Shown: positions 43,500-56,450 of the stretch, piece after piece
Layout of the letters: every line of letters begins with the position of its first letter
Position numbering within the stretch: position 1 is the first letter of the stretch
From: Xestospongia bergquistia
Taxonomy: Eukaryota; Porifera; Demospongiae; Haplosclerida; Petrosiidae
Length of the DNA: 64,000 nt
Direction of reading: 5' to 3'
Assembly: GCA_963965975.1 (NCBI GenBank)
Contig: OZ014424.1
Location: 3,038,001-3,102,000, forward strand
Translations under genes and position numbers: made by a program
The notes under the pieces: model-generated
Databases searched by the model: none
Seen by the model: only the letters and a program-made list of their open reading frames with translations
Told to the model about the DNA's origin: nothing

Positions 43500-45402
43500 C
43501 ATAATGTAATTTGGTATGGTATGGTAATCTTTCAAAAATGGGAGTACATACAAATGATTTTTACAAATGCTACATTGGTACTGTTTTTGTGATCTTTTTT
43601 TCCTCGGGCCTTGCATACTTTAGACTGGGACGTACTCCATAAGGTGCATCTTTTTAAACAGGTTCTGGAAATCCATGTTCGCTCAATCTCATCGGAAGTA
43701 CTGTTGTTAAGTCAATGCGCCTTCTGTCAACTGGTTATTTATGACCGTCTAGTATCCGGCTGCCAATGTGGGGTAAAGGTTTTCAGCAACTATATTGTGC
43801 AAAATATTGGTGTTAACAATGGATACATCAAATAAGTGAAATAATACTTTCTTCCACCACTTGCCTGACCTGCGTCATATCCATAATATAGTAGGAGTTG
43901 ATTGCACTTGTCGACTCCTCCCATATCGTATTTTATTCTTCAACTACTTTTGCCACCTCTACTCCTCCATCTACTGCTCTGGTTCTCCTCCGCTTATCTA
44001 TCATATTTTCATTATGCAAGGTTGATAACATGTGTACCACTAGCTTGTCAGACCACTTCGGACACAAAAATCCATCTGTTGCATAATAAGAATAGACTTA
44101 ACCTACATCTTACATTTTAGGCTAACGTAACTACAGTTGATTGTTACTTTTTACCATTTGTTAATTTTGCAAATTGAAATTCTCTACTCAATCTCTTCTG
44201 ATTCAGCGAAAAGTGTATGTGAGGTATAGTAATTATTGGTACACACATGATATCCACTCATTGATAAAGGAGACATGAGATGACTTTGTACGCTAGCCCT
44301 TGCTCAGGGACGCCATCTTCTCTTTTCCTGTATGACTCGTTAACAACCATTATAGTAAGTATAATATCCCACTTAGTGGGCTTCTTGAGCATGTACTAGA
44401 ACCACGAGAGTCTTCCTTTGTGTCCAATGATACTCTCATCAACAGCAATTTCTCTATTGGGAACATAAACCAACTAGAATGACTCGTTAAGCTGATCAAG
44501 ATTTCATCAATAATTCAAACCTTCTGCATGATATGACTGACTATATCACTATGAAATGACCATTTGCTGCTCCAGTATGATCTACAAATAGGTAAGTTGT
44601 ACAGGAAATTCACAAATTTTTAGGGCTTCCTAATAAAATTACAATTACAAGTAAGTGTAATAAATAAAACTTGCAATTCATATCAATCTATTTCCTTGGT
44701 TATAATGAATACCTCACAGACAGATATCTAACTAGTCCCTTTGTAATTATTATGGCTAGTAATAGGTCAACTTCCTCATGCTTTATCAGATTTCTACTCC
44801 AGTCATGACCAAGAGCATTGGGATGATCATGCAAGTAAGATTCAATTTGACACAGGATAACTAGCTGTTTCCACAAAGATCAAATCTTTTACTGCTGATG
44901 AAAAGTATAGATTGAAGAAAGCAAGTGGTAGTTTGTTGGTTATATCAAGAGTAAGCCCAGGTGATTCAGTAAATGGATGAACTATAAGGTTACTTTGCTA
45001 TTATTGGTAGTCTTTAGTTAACTGTAGGTAGGCTAGCTGTAGCAGTAGTGCTAGTACTGGGCCAAGCCTTTGCTGGAGAGGTGGCAACCAATGGATGAAC
45101 TACAATAATTATTATTATTTTGTACATGTGTGTAAAATCATCTTATGAGTGGGTGTAGGTGGAGCTAGGAAACTGCTTCTTGTTGGTGAAGGTGGAGCTG
45201 AAGAGTTACATTTTAGTACAAAGCTTTCAGAAGTCAGCCTTGCTAGTAAATGGCTTTGCAAAAGATCTGTCAGTGCTTCTTCTTCATCAATGTAGCCGTA
45301 GAAATCACTGTCTGAATAGTCACTTTCAGCACCATCAATACACTGTAAAAGGAGGTCTGGGTCAGAAGGCAAGTGTATAAACCTTCTGCTTGTCAATGCC
45401 AT
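43500..45402 (-). pseudogene. piggyBac-type transposase, heavily mutated
   Basis: Read leftward. The N-terminus (45402-45115) is acidic: HLPSDPDLLLQCIDGAESD, SDFYGYIDEEEA. Near 44930 LPLAFFNLYFSSAVKDLIF matches the P-L-x-F-F-x-L-F-F motif. Near 44790 comes LLLAIIITKGLVRYLSV. Near 44440-44340 are VDESIIGHKGRLSWF, then YMLKKPTKWDI, a D-E-x-x-x-x-x-K-G-R / KPTKW block holding a catalytic Asp. Near 44030 is WSDKLVVHMLSTLHNEN; near 43900 MGGVDKCNQLL; near 43850 KWWKKVLFHLFDVSIVN; near 43560 the C-terminal zinc-binding QYQCSICKNHLYVLPFLKDYH. This order is diagnostic of piggyBac. Several stops and frameshifts are present. The upstream element end (45403-45580) is recognisable, the downstream end is not. 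Confidence 0.8.
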
Positions 45403-45582
45403 GACGCTTTAACCATGTCGATAGCTTTACAAACCAGTGATTGCAATCATATTCACGTTCTTGCTTTCGAAAAACAGTCCAGGTGCCTCGGTAATAGTTG
45501 CTGTGCAAAATTGCGATTCCACCCACTCAATAATTGCATCCGCCTGCTCATAATTACGCAACCACCCGTTAAAGGGTTCACA
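45403..45582 (-). mobile_element. 5' end of the degraded piggyBac element
   Basis: On the minus strand ACCCTTTAACGG, a GAGTGGGTGG stretch and GCAATTTTGCACAGCA follow in the same order as in the 51861 and 55808 elements (CTCTTTCACGG, GAGTGGGTGG, GCAATTTTGCGCAGCA), so this is a diverged relative. The flanking TTAA is no longer intact. Confidence 0.6.
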
Positions 45583-45589
45583 TAAATAC

Positions 45590-45984
45590 CTGTTCCTTTT
45601 TTTAGCAAAATGGGTTTTCAAATATTGGCATTTTGAGTGCCTAAAAAAATTAGCAAAAGGGGTTTAAAACATGTGCAATTTTCGCACTAAAATGCTTTTT
45701 AAAGAGGCTGTGACAACTGACACATTTTGCTGCCAATAAAGTTTTAAACAAGGGTAAAACACACATTTTTGGCACAAAAAAGTTAGGACATGTATATTTT
45801 TGCACCAAAAACAGAAAAATTTTTTAAAATAACTGCAATTTCCACCAAAAATGTACATATTAAAATATACATTTTAGCAATAGAAGACTCTATTCCAGTC
45901 AATAGACTAAATGTCTTTAAGCCTTTATTGCAAATAGTTTGCAGTGCTAAGTATAAACCCATTATTGTAAGTAGTTCGCATTGT
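45590..45984. other. AT-rich transition to the satellite; no gene
   Basis: Phrases like TGCACCAAAAA recall 39100-40430. From about 45880, very degenerate satellite-like words (CAATAGACTAAATG) appear. Confidence 0.4.
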
Positions 45985-48247
45985 TAAGTTTACCAAAATA
46001 CTGTAAACTCTATCAATCCTTTAAATTAAAGAGTTTCAAGATTTAATGGAAATGAACTTAAAAAAATGTCAATTGCGGTTTATTGAGTTATACTCTCTGA
46101 GTCCTTTAACCTAGGCAGTTTACATTATGAACTTCTCTCAATAATGCAAACATTCTAAATTGCTTAAAATAAAGAGTTTACAGGGTTAACGCAAACGAAC
46201 TTAACAAACTGTCAATTCCAGTTTATTGAGTTAGTCTCTCTGACTCCTTTAATGTAAGCAGTTTACATTATGAACTTCACTCAATAGTCAAAACCTTCTA
46301 AACTCTTTAAGTTAAAGTCTTTAGAGCGTTAATGCTTACCAACTTAATAAACTGTCTGTGGGTCCCTTAATCTAAGCAGTTTACATTATAAACTTCTCTC
46401 AATAGTCTAAAACTTCTAAATCCTTAAAATAAAGGCTTTGGAGCGTTAATACAAACAATCTTATTAAACTGTCAGTAGCATATTATTGAGTCAGTCTCTC
46501 TCAGGGCTTTTATATAAGCAGTTTACATTATGAACTTCACTCAATAGTCTAAACATTCTAAATTCTTTAAATTTAACAATTTTGAGCGTTCATGCAAAAC
46601 AACTTAATCAACAGTCAATAGCAGTTTATTGAGTTAGACTCTTTGAGTCCTGTCATCTAAGCAGTCTATATTACGAACATCAATCAATTGTTTGACCCTT
46701 TTCAACTCTTTAAATTAATGAGTTTACAGGGTTAACGCAAAACAACTTAATAAACTATCAATAGCAATTTATTTAGTTAATCCATTTAAGGCATTTAGAC
46801 TAAGTAGTTTACATTGTAAACTTCACTCAATAGTCTAAACCTTCTAAACAGTTGAAATTAAAGAGTTTAGAGGGTTAATGCAAAGCAGCTTAATAAACTG
46901 TTAATTCTAGTTTATTTAGTTAGTCTCCTTCCGTTTTCAGTCTAAGCAGTGTACATTATAAACTTCACTCAATAGTCTAAACCTTGTATACTCTTTAAAC
47001 TAAAGAGTTTAGAGGGTTATTGCAAACCAACTTAATAAACTGTTAATTACAGTTTAATTAGTTAGTCTCTTTAAGGCCTTTAGTCTAAGCAGTTTATATT
47101 ATAAACTTCATTCAATGGTCTAAACCTTTTAAACCCTTTAACTTAAATAGTTTAGTCCGTTAATGCAAACCAACTTAATAAACTGTTCATTGAAATTTAT
47201 TCACTTAGTCTTTATAAGTCCATTAGTATAAACATTTCACATTATAAATTTAATTCAATAGTCTAAACCTTCTACACTATTTAAATTAAAGGCTTTAGAG
47301 CGTTATTGCAAGCCAACCTTTAAAAAAGTTAATAGATGTTTCTTTAATTAGTCTCTTTGTGTCCTTTAGTCTAAGCATCTTACATTTTCAACAACACAAA
47401 GTAGTCTAAACTTTCTAAACTCTTTAAATTAAAGACTTTAGAGCGTTAATGCAAACCAAATTAAAGAGTTTATAGGGTTAATGCAAAGCAGGTTAATAAA
47501 CTGTTAATTCTAGTTTAGTTACATAGTCTCCTTCAGTTTTCAGTATAAGTAGTGCACATTATAAACTTCACTCAATAGTCTAAACCTTCTAAACTCTTTA
47601 AAATTAATAAACTGTTAATGTCAGTTTATTTAGTTAGTCCCATTAAGTCCTATAGACTGAGCAGTTTACTTTCTAAAATTCACTCAATAGTCTAAACCTT
47701 CTAAAGTCCTTAATTTTAAGACTGTAGAGCATTAATGCAAACCAACTTACCGTTTCTTAAGTGCAGTGTATTTATTTAGTCCCATTAAGTCCTTTAGACT
47801 GAGCAGTTTACTTTAAGAACTTCACTCAATAGTCTAAGACTTCTAAAGTCTTTAAATTAAAGACTTCAGACGTTAATGCAAACAAAATTACTAAACTGTT
47901 AATAGCAGTTTATTTAGTTAGTCCCATTAAATCCTTCAGCTGAGCAGTTTACTTTATAAACTTCACTCAATAGTCTAAAACCTTCTAAAGTCTTTAAATT
48001 AAAGACTTTAGAGCGTTAAAGCAAACCAACTTACTAAACTATTAATTGCAGTTTATTTAGTTAGTCCCATTAAGTCCTTTAGACTGAGCACTTTACTTTG
48101 TAAACTTCACTCAATAGTCTAAACATTCTAAAGTCTTTAAATTAAAGACTTTAGAGCGTTAATGCAAACCAACTTACTAAACTGTTAATAGGAGTTTATT
48201 TAGTTAGTTTCATAGAGTCCTTTAGACTGTTTCTTTACTTTGTTAAC

Positions 48248-49405
48248 TTTAGACTATTGAGTGAATTTTATAAACTAAACTGCTCAGTCTAAAGGACTTA
48301 ATTGCACTAACTATATAAACTGCTATTAACAGTTTAATAAGTTGGTTGCATTAAAGCTCTAATATCTTTAATTTAAAGACTTTAGATGGTTTAGAGTATT
48401 GAGTTAATTTTATAAAATTAACTGCTCAGTCTAAAGGACTTAATGGGAATAACTAAATAAACTGCAATTAAAAGTTTAGTAAGTTGGTTTGCATTAATGC
48501 TCTAAAGTCTTTAATTTAAAAACTTTAGAGGGTTTAGACTATTTAGTGATTTTTATAAAGTAAACTACTCAGTCTAAAGGACATAACAGGACAAACTAAA
48601 TAAACAGCTATTAAATAAACAGCTATTAACAGCTTAGTAAGTTGGTTTACATTAATGCTCTAAACACTTTAATTTAAAGACTTTAGAAGGTTTGCACTAT
48701 TGAGTGATTTATGTAAAGTAAAACCTTCAGTCTAAAGGACTTATTGGGACTAAATAAATAAACTGCTATTAACAGTTTAGTAAGTTGGTTTGTATTAACG
48801 GGATAAAGTCTTTATTTTCAAGACTTTAGAAGGTTTAGACTATTGAGTGTAGTTTAGAAAGTAAACTCCTCAGTATAAAGGACTAAATGGGACGAACTAA
48901 ATAAACTGCAATTAACAGTTTAATTAGTTTGTTTGCATTAACGCTCAAAAGTCTTTAATTTAAAGACTTTCGAAGGTGTAGATTCTTGAGTGAAGTTTAT
49001 AAAGTAAACTGCTCAATCTAATGGATTTAATGGGACTAAATAAATAAACTGCTATTAACAGTTTAGCAAGTTGTTTTGCATTAAGTGTCTAAAGTCTTTA
49101 ATTTAAAGACTTTGGCAGGATAAGACTATTAGAGATGTTTATAAAGTAAAATGCTCAGTCTAAAGGACTTAATAGGACAAACTAAACAAGCTCCTACTAC
49201 CCGATTAGTAAGTTGTTTTACATTAACGCTCTAAAGTCTTTAATTTAAAGACTTTAGAAGGTTTAGAATCTTTAATGATGTTTATAAAATAAACTGCTCA
49301 GTCTAAAGGACTTAATGGCACTAACTAAAGAAGTTGCTACAAACAGTTCAGTAAGTTGTTTTGCATTAATGCCCTAAAGTCTTTAATTTAAAGACTTTAA
49401 AGGTG
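48248..49405 (-). repeat. Inverted block of about eight satellite monomers
   Basis: From about 48248 the monomers read as reverse complement (ACTATTGAGTGAA, then CTGCTCAGTCTAAAGGAC, then AACTGCTATTAACAGTTTA), and the forward orientation returns at about 49405. Both junctions fall inside monomers near the GACTATTGAGT word. Confidence 0.9.
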
Positions 49406-51860
49406 TCAATAGTCTAAATAGTCTTCAAATTAAAGAAATTAGACCGTTAACGCAACCAACTTACTAAACTTTTAATAGCAGTTATTTAGTTAGTCCCATT
49501 AAGTCCTTAAGACTGAGCAGTTTACATTATAAACTACACTCAATAGTCTAAACCTTTTCAACTCTTTAAATTAAAGACTTTAGAGTGTTAATGCAAACCA
49601 ACTTTCTAAACTGTTAATAGCAGTTTATTGAGTTAGTCCCATTAAGTCCTTTAGACTGAGTAGTTTACTTTATAAAATTCACTCAAATGTTAAAAACTTC
49701 TAAACTCTTTAAATTAAAGATTTTATGGTGTTAATGCAAACCAACATACTAAACTGTTAATAGCAGTTTATTTAGTTAATCCCATTAAGTCCTTTAGACT
49801 GAGCAGTTTACTTTATAAACTTCACTTAATAGTCTAAGGCTTTAAAACTCTTTAAATTAAAGACTTTAGACCGCTAACACAAGCCAACTTACTAAAATGT
49901 TAATAGCTGTTTATTTAGTTAGTCCCATTAAATCCTTTAGACTGAGCAGTTTACTTTATAAATTTCACTTAATAGCATAATGCTTCTAAAGTCTTTAAAT
50001 TAAAGAAATTGACAGTTAAAGGAAACCAATTTACTAAACTATTAATAGCAGTGTATATACTCAGTCCCATTAAGTCCTTTAGACTGAGCAGTTTGCTTTA
50101 TAAAATTCACTCAATAGTCTAAACCTTCTAAAGTCTTTAAATTAAAGAAATTAGACCGTTTATGCAAACCAACTAACTAAACTGTTAATAGCACTTCATT
50201 TAGTTAGTCCCATTAAGTCCTTTAGACTGAGCAGTTTACTTTATAAACTTCACTCAATAGTCTAAACCTTCTAAAGTCTTTAAATCAAAGACTTTAGAGT
50301 GTTAATGCAAACCACCTTACTAAACTGTTAACAGCAGTTTATTTAGTTAGTCCCATGGAGTCCTTTAAACTGAGCAGTTTACTTTATAAACTTCACTCAA
50401 TAGTCTAAACCTTCTAAACTCATTAAATTAAAGACTTTAGAGCATTAATGCAAACCAATATACTAAATTGTTAATAGCAGTTTATTTAATTAGTCCCATT
50501 AAGTGCTTTAGACTGAGCAGTTTACTTTATAAAATTCACTCAATAGTGTTAAACTTCCAAAGTCTTTAAATTAAAGATTTTAGAGGGTTAATGCAAACCA
50601 ACTTACATAACCGTTAGAAGCAGCTTGTTTAGTTAGTCCCATTAAGTCCTTTACACTGAGCAGTTTACTTTATAAACTTCACTCAATAATCTAACCCTTC
50701 TAACGTCTTTGAATTAAAGACTTTAGAGCGTTAATGCAAGCAAATTCACTAAAATGTTAATAGCAGCTTCTTTAGTTAGTTCCATTAATTCTTTTAGACT
50801 GATCAGTTTACATTATGAACATCACTCAATAGTCTAAACCTTCTAGAGTCTTTAAATGAAAGACTTTAGAGCGTTAATGCAAACCAACTTACTAAACTGT
50901 TAATAGCAGTTTATTTAGTTAGTCCCAATACGTCATTTAGATTGAGCAGTTTACTTTATAAACTAAACTAAATAGTCTAAACCTTCTAACGTCTTTAAAT
51001 TAAGCACTTTAGAGCGTTAATGCAAACAAACTCACTAAACTGTTAATAGCTGCTTCTTTCGTTAGTCCCTTTAAGTCCTTTAGACTGATCAGTTTACTTT
51101 ATAAAATTCACTCAATAGTCTAAACCTTTTAATGTCTTTAAATTAAAGACTTTAGAGCATTAATACAAACCAACTAACTAAACTGTTAATAGCACTTTAT
51201 TTACTTAGTCCCATTAAGTCCTTTAGACTGAGCAGTTTACTTTATAAACTTCACTCAATAGTCTAAACCTTCTAAAGTCTTTAAATTAAACACTTTAGAG
51301 CGTTAATGCAAACCAACTTATTAAACTGTTAAAAGCAGTTTATTTAGTTAGTGCAGTTAAGTCCTTTAGACAGAGCAGTTTACTTTATAAACATCACTCA
51401 ATAGTCTAAACCTACTAACGTCTTGAAATTTAAGACTTTAGAGGATTAATGCAAACAAACTCACTAAACTGTTAATAGCAGCTTCTTTAGTTAGTCCCAT
51501 TAAGTCATTTGACTGAGCAGATTACTTTATAAACTTCTCTCAATAGTCTAAACCTTCTAAAGTCTTTAAATTAAAGACTTTAGAACGTTAATGCAAACCA
51601 AGTTACGAGACTGTTAATAGCAGTTTATTTCGTTAATGCCATTAATTCTTTTACACTGAGCAGTTTACTTTATAAACTTAACTCAATAGTCAAAACCTTC
51701 TAAAGTCTTTAATTTAAAGACTTTAGAGCGTTAATGCAAACCAACTTACTGAACTGTTAATAGCAGTTTATTTACTTAGTCCCAATAAGTCCTTTAGAAT
51801 GAAGATTTTACTTAAAATAAATAACTCAATAGTGTAAACATTCTCTAGTCTTTGAATTAA

Positions 51861-52504
51861 CTCTTTCACGGATTGCTGCGCAATTTTGCGCAGGCGTGGC
51901 TTCCTTTTGAGTGGGTGGCTGCGCAATTTTGCGCAGCATAAGTCAAATTATTATTAAAATCAATTTTTATAAAAGAAAGTGAGATTATGACTTGTAGAAG
52001 AGATATATTACCCTCAGACCCCAATTTCCTGTTAAATTATCTTGAAGAAATGCCTAGTGATGGTGAATCTGACAACAACTTCGATGGTTACATTACTGAT
52101 GAAGATGTGGAAGACGAAGAATCCAACTGCACTGCATTCTCCAGCTCCATAAACTCTAAGAACAGAACCAATAACCATCATACAACAACTAACCTGTCCA
52201 AAAAATAATTCATGATGAGTAAAAGACTTATAAAAACTGTCACAAAATTAGGTGAAGTACCCGCGAATGATATTGGTATGACGAAGCTTTTTTTATAATA
52301 ATAAAGTTGTTGACACAAGCTTCAAACTCTAAGAATATAACCAAAAACTATTATACAACAAATAATCTGTCAAAAATAGAGCGTACAGCTCTCAACAAGA
52401 CAGAAAACTGATCAAAGGTGACCTCGAGTAAAACGTGAATAATCAAGTCAATTTGGCCGCCCACAGGAAGTTGATCTTAATTAATTTGATTACCCGTGAA
52501 AGGG
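51861..52504 (+). mobile_element. 644-bp non-autonomous piggyBac element in the satellite
   Basis: TTAA flanks both sides (51857-51860, 52505-52508), and the interrupted satellite word AAATTAAAGAC is restored if the element and one TTAA are removed. Ends: CTCTTTCACGGATTGCTGCG on the left; the right end in reverse complement is CCCTTTCACGGGTAATC. Subterminal GCGCAATTTTGCGC palindromes occur twice near the left end. It carries a short transposase N-terminal frame only. Confidence 0.9.
51987..52208 (+). CDS. piggyBac transposase N-terminal remnant
   Basis: A 73-codon frame starts MTCRRDILPSDPNFLLNYLE and continues with the acidic SDNNFDGYITDEDVEDEE, ending in a Ser/Asn/Thr-rich stretch. The LPSDP and SDxDFxGYIxDE motifs match the 45402 minus-strand N-terminus. 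The DDE catalytic region is absent, so it cannot transpose by itself. Confidence 0.6.
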   Translation: MTCRRDILPSDPNFLLNYLEEMPSDGESDNNFDGYITDEDVEDEESNCTAFSSSINSKNRTNNHHTTTNLSKK

Positions 52505-55500
52505 TTAAAGACTTTAGAGCGTCAATGGAAACCAAATGACTAAACTAGTTATTCCAGTTTATTTAGTTAGTCCCATTAAGTCCTTTAGACTGACCAGTTT
52601 ACTTTACAAACTTCAGTCAATAGTCTAAACCCTCTAAACTCTTTAAATTAAAGACTTTATGGCGTTAATGCAAAGCAACTTACTAAATTGTTAATAGCAG
52701 TTTATTGAAATAGTCCCTTCAATTCCTTTAGACTCAGTAGTTTAGTTTATAAACTTCGCTCGATAGTCTAAACCTTCTAAAGTCTTTAAATTAAAGACTT
52801 TAGAGTGTTAATGCAAACCAACTTACTAAACTGTTAATAGGAGTTTATTTAGTTAGTTTCATAGAGTCCTTTAGACTGTTTTTTTTACTTTATGAACTTC
52901 ACTCAATAGTCTAAACCTGCTAAAGTCTTTAAATTAAAGACTTTAGAACGTTAATGCAAACGAACTTATTAAACTAGTAATTGCAGTATTTAGTCAGTCC
53001 CATTAAGTCCTTTAGACAGAGCGGTTTACTTTATAAACTTCACTCAATAGTCTAAACCTTCTATAGTCTTTGAATTAAAGACTTTAGAGCATTAATGCAA
53101 ACCATCTTACTGAACTGTTAGTAGCTGTTTTTTTAATTAGTCCCATTAAGTCCTTTAGACTGAGTACTTTACTTTATAAACTTCACTCAATAGTCTAAAC
53201 CTTCTAAAGTCTTTAAATTAAAGACTTGAGAGCGTTAATGCAAACAAACTTGTTATACTGTTAATAGCAGTTATTAAGTTAGAGCCATTAAGTCCTTTAG
53301 ACTGAGCAGTTTACTTTGTAAATTTCACTTTATAAAATTTACTCAATAGTCTAAAACTTCTAAAGTCTTTAAATTAAAGACTTTAGAGTATTAATGCAAA
53401 CAAACTTACTAAACTGTTAATAGCAGTTTATTTAGTTAGTTTCATAGAGTCCTTTAGACAGAGCTGTTTACTTTATAAACTTCACTCAATAGTCTAAACC
53501 ATCTAAAGTCTTTAATTTAAAGACTTAAGAGTGTTAATGCAAACAAACTTACTAAACAGTTAATAGCAGTTTATTTAGTTAGTCCAAAAGAGTCCTTTAG
53601 AATGAGAAGTTTACTTTATAAAATTTACTCAATAGTCTGAACATTCTGAAGTCTTTAAATTAAAGACTTTAGAGTGTTAATGCAAACCAAGTTACAAAAC
53701 TGTTAATAACAGTTTATTTAGTTAGTCCCATGGAGTCCTTTGGAATGAGCAGTTTACTTTATAAACTTCACTCAATGGTCTAAACCTTCTAAAGTCTTTA
53801 ATTTAACGACTTTAGAGTTTTAATGGAAACAAACTTACTAATCTGTTAATAGCAGTTTATTTAGTTAGTCCCAAAGAGTTTTTTAGAATGAGCAGTTTAC
53901 TTTATAAAATTTACTCAATAGTCAAAATTTTCTAAAGTCTTTAAATGAAAGACTCTAGAGTGTTAATGCAAACAAACTTACTGAACTGTTAATAGGAGTT
54001 TATTTTGTTAGTTTCATAGATTCCTTTAGACTGAGCAGTTTATTTTATTCACTTCACTCAATAGTCTAAACCTTCTAAAGTCTTTAAGTTAAAGACTTTA
54101 GAGTTGTTAAAGCAAAACAACTTATTATACGGTTAATGCCATTTTATTTAGTTGGTGCCACTAAGTCCTTTAGACTTAGCAATATACATTAAAGATTTCA
54201 CTTATTAGTCGAAGGCTTCTAAGCTCTTTAAATTAAAGACTTTAGACCGTTAATGCAAACCAACATACTAAACTGTTAATAGGAGTTTATTTAGTTAGTT
54301 TCATAGAGTCCTTTAGACTGTTCTTTTTACTTTATAAACTTGACTCAGTAGTCTAAACCTTCTAAAGTCTTTAAATTAAAGACTTTAGAGTGTTAATGCA
54401 AACAAACTTACTAAAATGTTAATAGGAGTTTATTTATTTAGTTTCATAGAGTCCTTTAGAGTCTTCTTTTTACTTCATAAACTTCACTCAATAGTATAAA
54501 CCTTCTAAAGTCTTTAATTTAAAGACTTTAGAGTGTTAATACAAACCAACTTACTAAACTGTTAATAGCAGTTTATTTAGTTAGTCCCATAGAGTCCTTT
54601 AGACTGAGCAGTTTACTTTATAAAATTTACTCAATAGTCTAAACCTTCTAAAGTCTTTAAATTAAAGACTTTAGAGTGTTAATGTAAACCAACTTAATAA
54701 ACTGTTAATAGGAGTTTATTTTGTTAGTTTCATATAGTCGTTTAGACTGTTTTTTTTTACTTTATAAACTTCACTCAATAGTCTAAACCTTTTAAACTCT
54801 TTAATTTAAAGACTTGAGAGTGTTAATGCAAACCAACTTACTAAACTGTTAATAGCAGTTTATTTAGTTAGTCCAAAAGAGTCCTTTAGAATGAGAAGAT
54901 AACTTTGTAAAATTTACTCAATAGTCTAAACCTTCTAAAGTCTTTAAATTAAAGACTTTAGAGTGTTAATGCACACCAACTTACTAAACTGTTAAAAACA
55001 GTTTATTTAGTTAGTCCCATAGAGTCCTTTAGACTGAGCAGTTTACTTTACAAACATCACTCAATAGTCTAAACCTTCTAAAGTCTTTAAGTTAAAGACT
55101 TTAGAGTGTTAATGTAAACCAACTTACTAAACTGTTAATAGGAGTTTATTTAGTTAGTCCCATAGAGTCCTTTATACTGAGCCCTTTACTATATAAACTT
55201 CACTCAATCGTCTAAACCTTCTAAAATCTTTAATTTAAAGACTTTACAGTGTTAATGCAAACCAACTTACTAAACTGTTAATAACAGTTTATTTAGTTAG
55301 TCCCATAGAGTCCTTTAGACTGAGCTGTTCTTTATAAACTTCCCTCAATACTCTAAACCTTCTAAACTCTCTATTTAAAGATTTTAGAGTGTTAATGCAA
55401 ACCAACTTACCAAACTGTTAATAGGAGTTTATTTAGTTAGTTTCATTGAGTCCTTTAGACTGAGCTTTTTACTTTATAAACTTCACCCAATAGTCTAAAC

Positions 55501-55807
55501 CTTCTAAAGTCTTTAAATTAAAGACTTTAGAGTGTTAATGCAAACCAACTTACTAAACTGTTAATAACAGTTTATTTTGTTAGTCCCATAGAGTCCTTTA
55601 GGCTGAGCTCTTTACTTTATAAACTACACTCAATACTCTAAACCTTCTAAACTCTTTAATTTAAAGACTTTAGAGTGTTAATGGAAACAAACTTTCTAAT
55701 CTTTTAATAGCAGTTTATTTAGTTAGTCCCAAAGAGTCCTTTAGAATGAGCAGTTCACTTTATAAAATTTACTCAATAGTCTAAACCTTCTAAAGTCTTT
55801 AAATTAA

Positions 55808-56450
55808 CTCTTTCACGGATTGCTGCGCAAGTTTGCGCAGGCGTGGCTTCCTTTTTAATGGGTGGCTGCGTAATTTTGCGCAGCATATGTCAAATTATTA
55901 CTAAAATCAATTTTTATAAAAGAAAGTGAGATTATGACTTCTAGAAGAGATATATTACCCTCAGACCCTAATCTCCTGTTAAATTATCTTGAAGAAATGC
56001 CTAATGATGGTGAATCTGACAACAACTTCGATGTTTACATTACGGATGAAGATGTGGAAGATGAAGAATCCAGCTGCACTGCTATCTCCAGCTCCATAAA
56101 CTCTAAGAACAGAACCAATATCCAATATACAACAACTAACCTGTCCAAAAAATAATTCATAATGAGTAATAGACTTATAAAAACTGTCACAAATCTAGGT
56201 TAAGTACCCGCGAATGAAATTGGTATGACGAAGCTATTTTTTTTATCTAAAGTTGTTGACACAAGCTTCAAACTCTAAGAATATGACCAAAAACTATTAT
56301 ACAACAACTAACCTGTAAAAAATAGAGCGTACAGCTCTCAACAAGACAGAAAAATGATCAAAGGTGACCTCGAGTAAAACGCGAATAATCAAGTCAATTT
56401 GGCCACCCACAGGAAGTTGATCTTAATTAATTTCATTACCCGTGAAAGGG
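55808..56450 (+). mobile_element. 643-bp non-autonomous piggyBac element, second copy
   Basis: Same ends and internal sequence as 51861-52504 with scattered substitutions, flanked by TTAA (55804-55807, 56451-56454). It lies at the same position of the satellite monomer (AAATTAAAGAC). Confidence 0.9.
55934..56155 (+). CDS. piggyBac transposase N-terminal remnant, second copy
   Basis: A 73-codon frame of the same length as 51987-52208, starting MTSRRDILPSDPNLLLNYLE and reading SDNNFDVYITDEDVEDEE. Conserved length with substitutions only suggests both derive from one mobilised deletion derivative. Confidence 0.6.
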   Translation: MTSRRDILPSDPNLLLNYLEEMPNDGESDNNFDVYITDEDVEDEESSCTAISSSINSKNRTNIQYTTTNLSKK

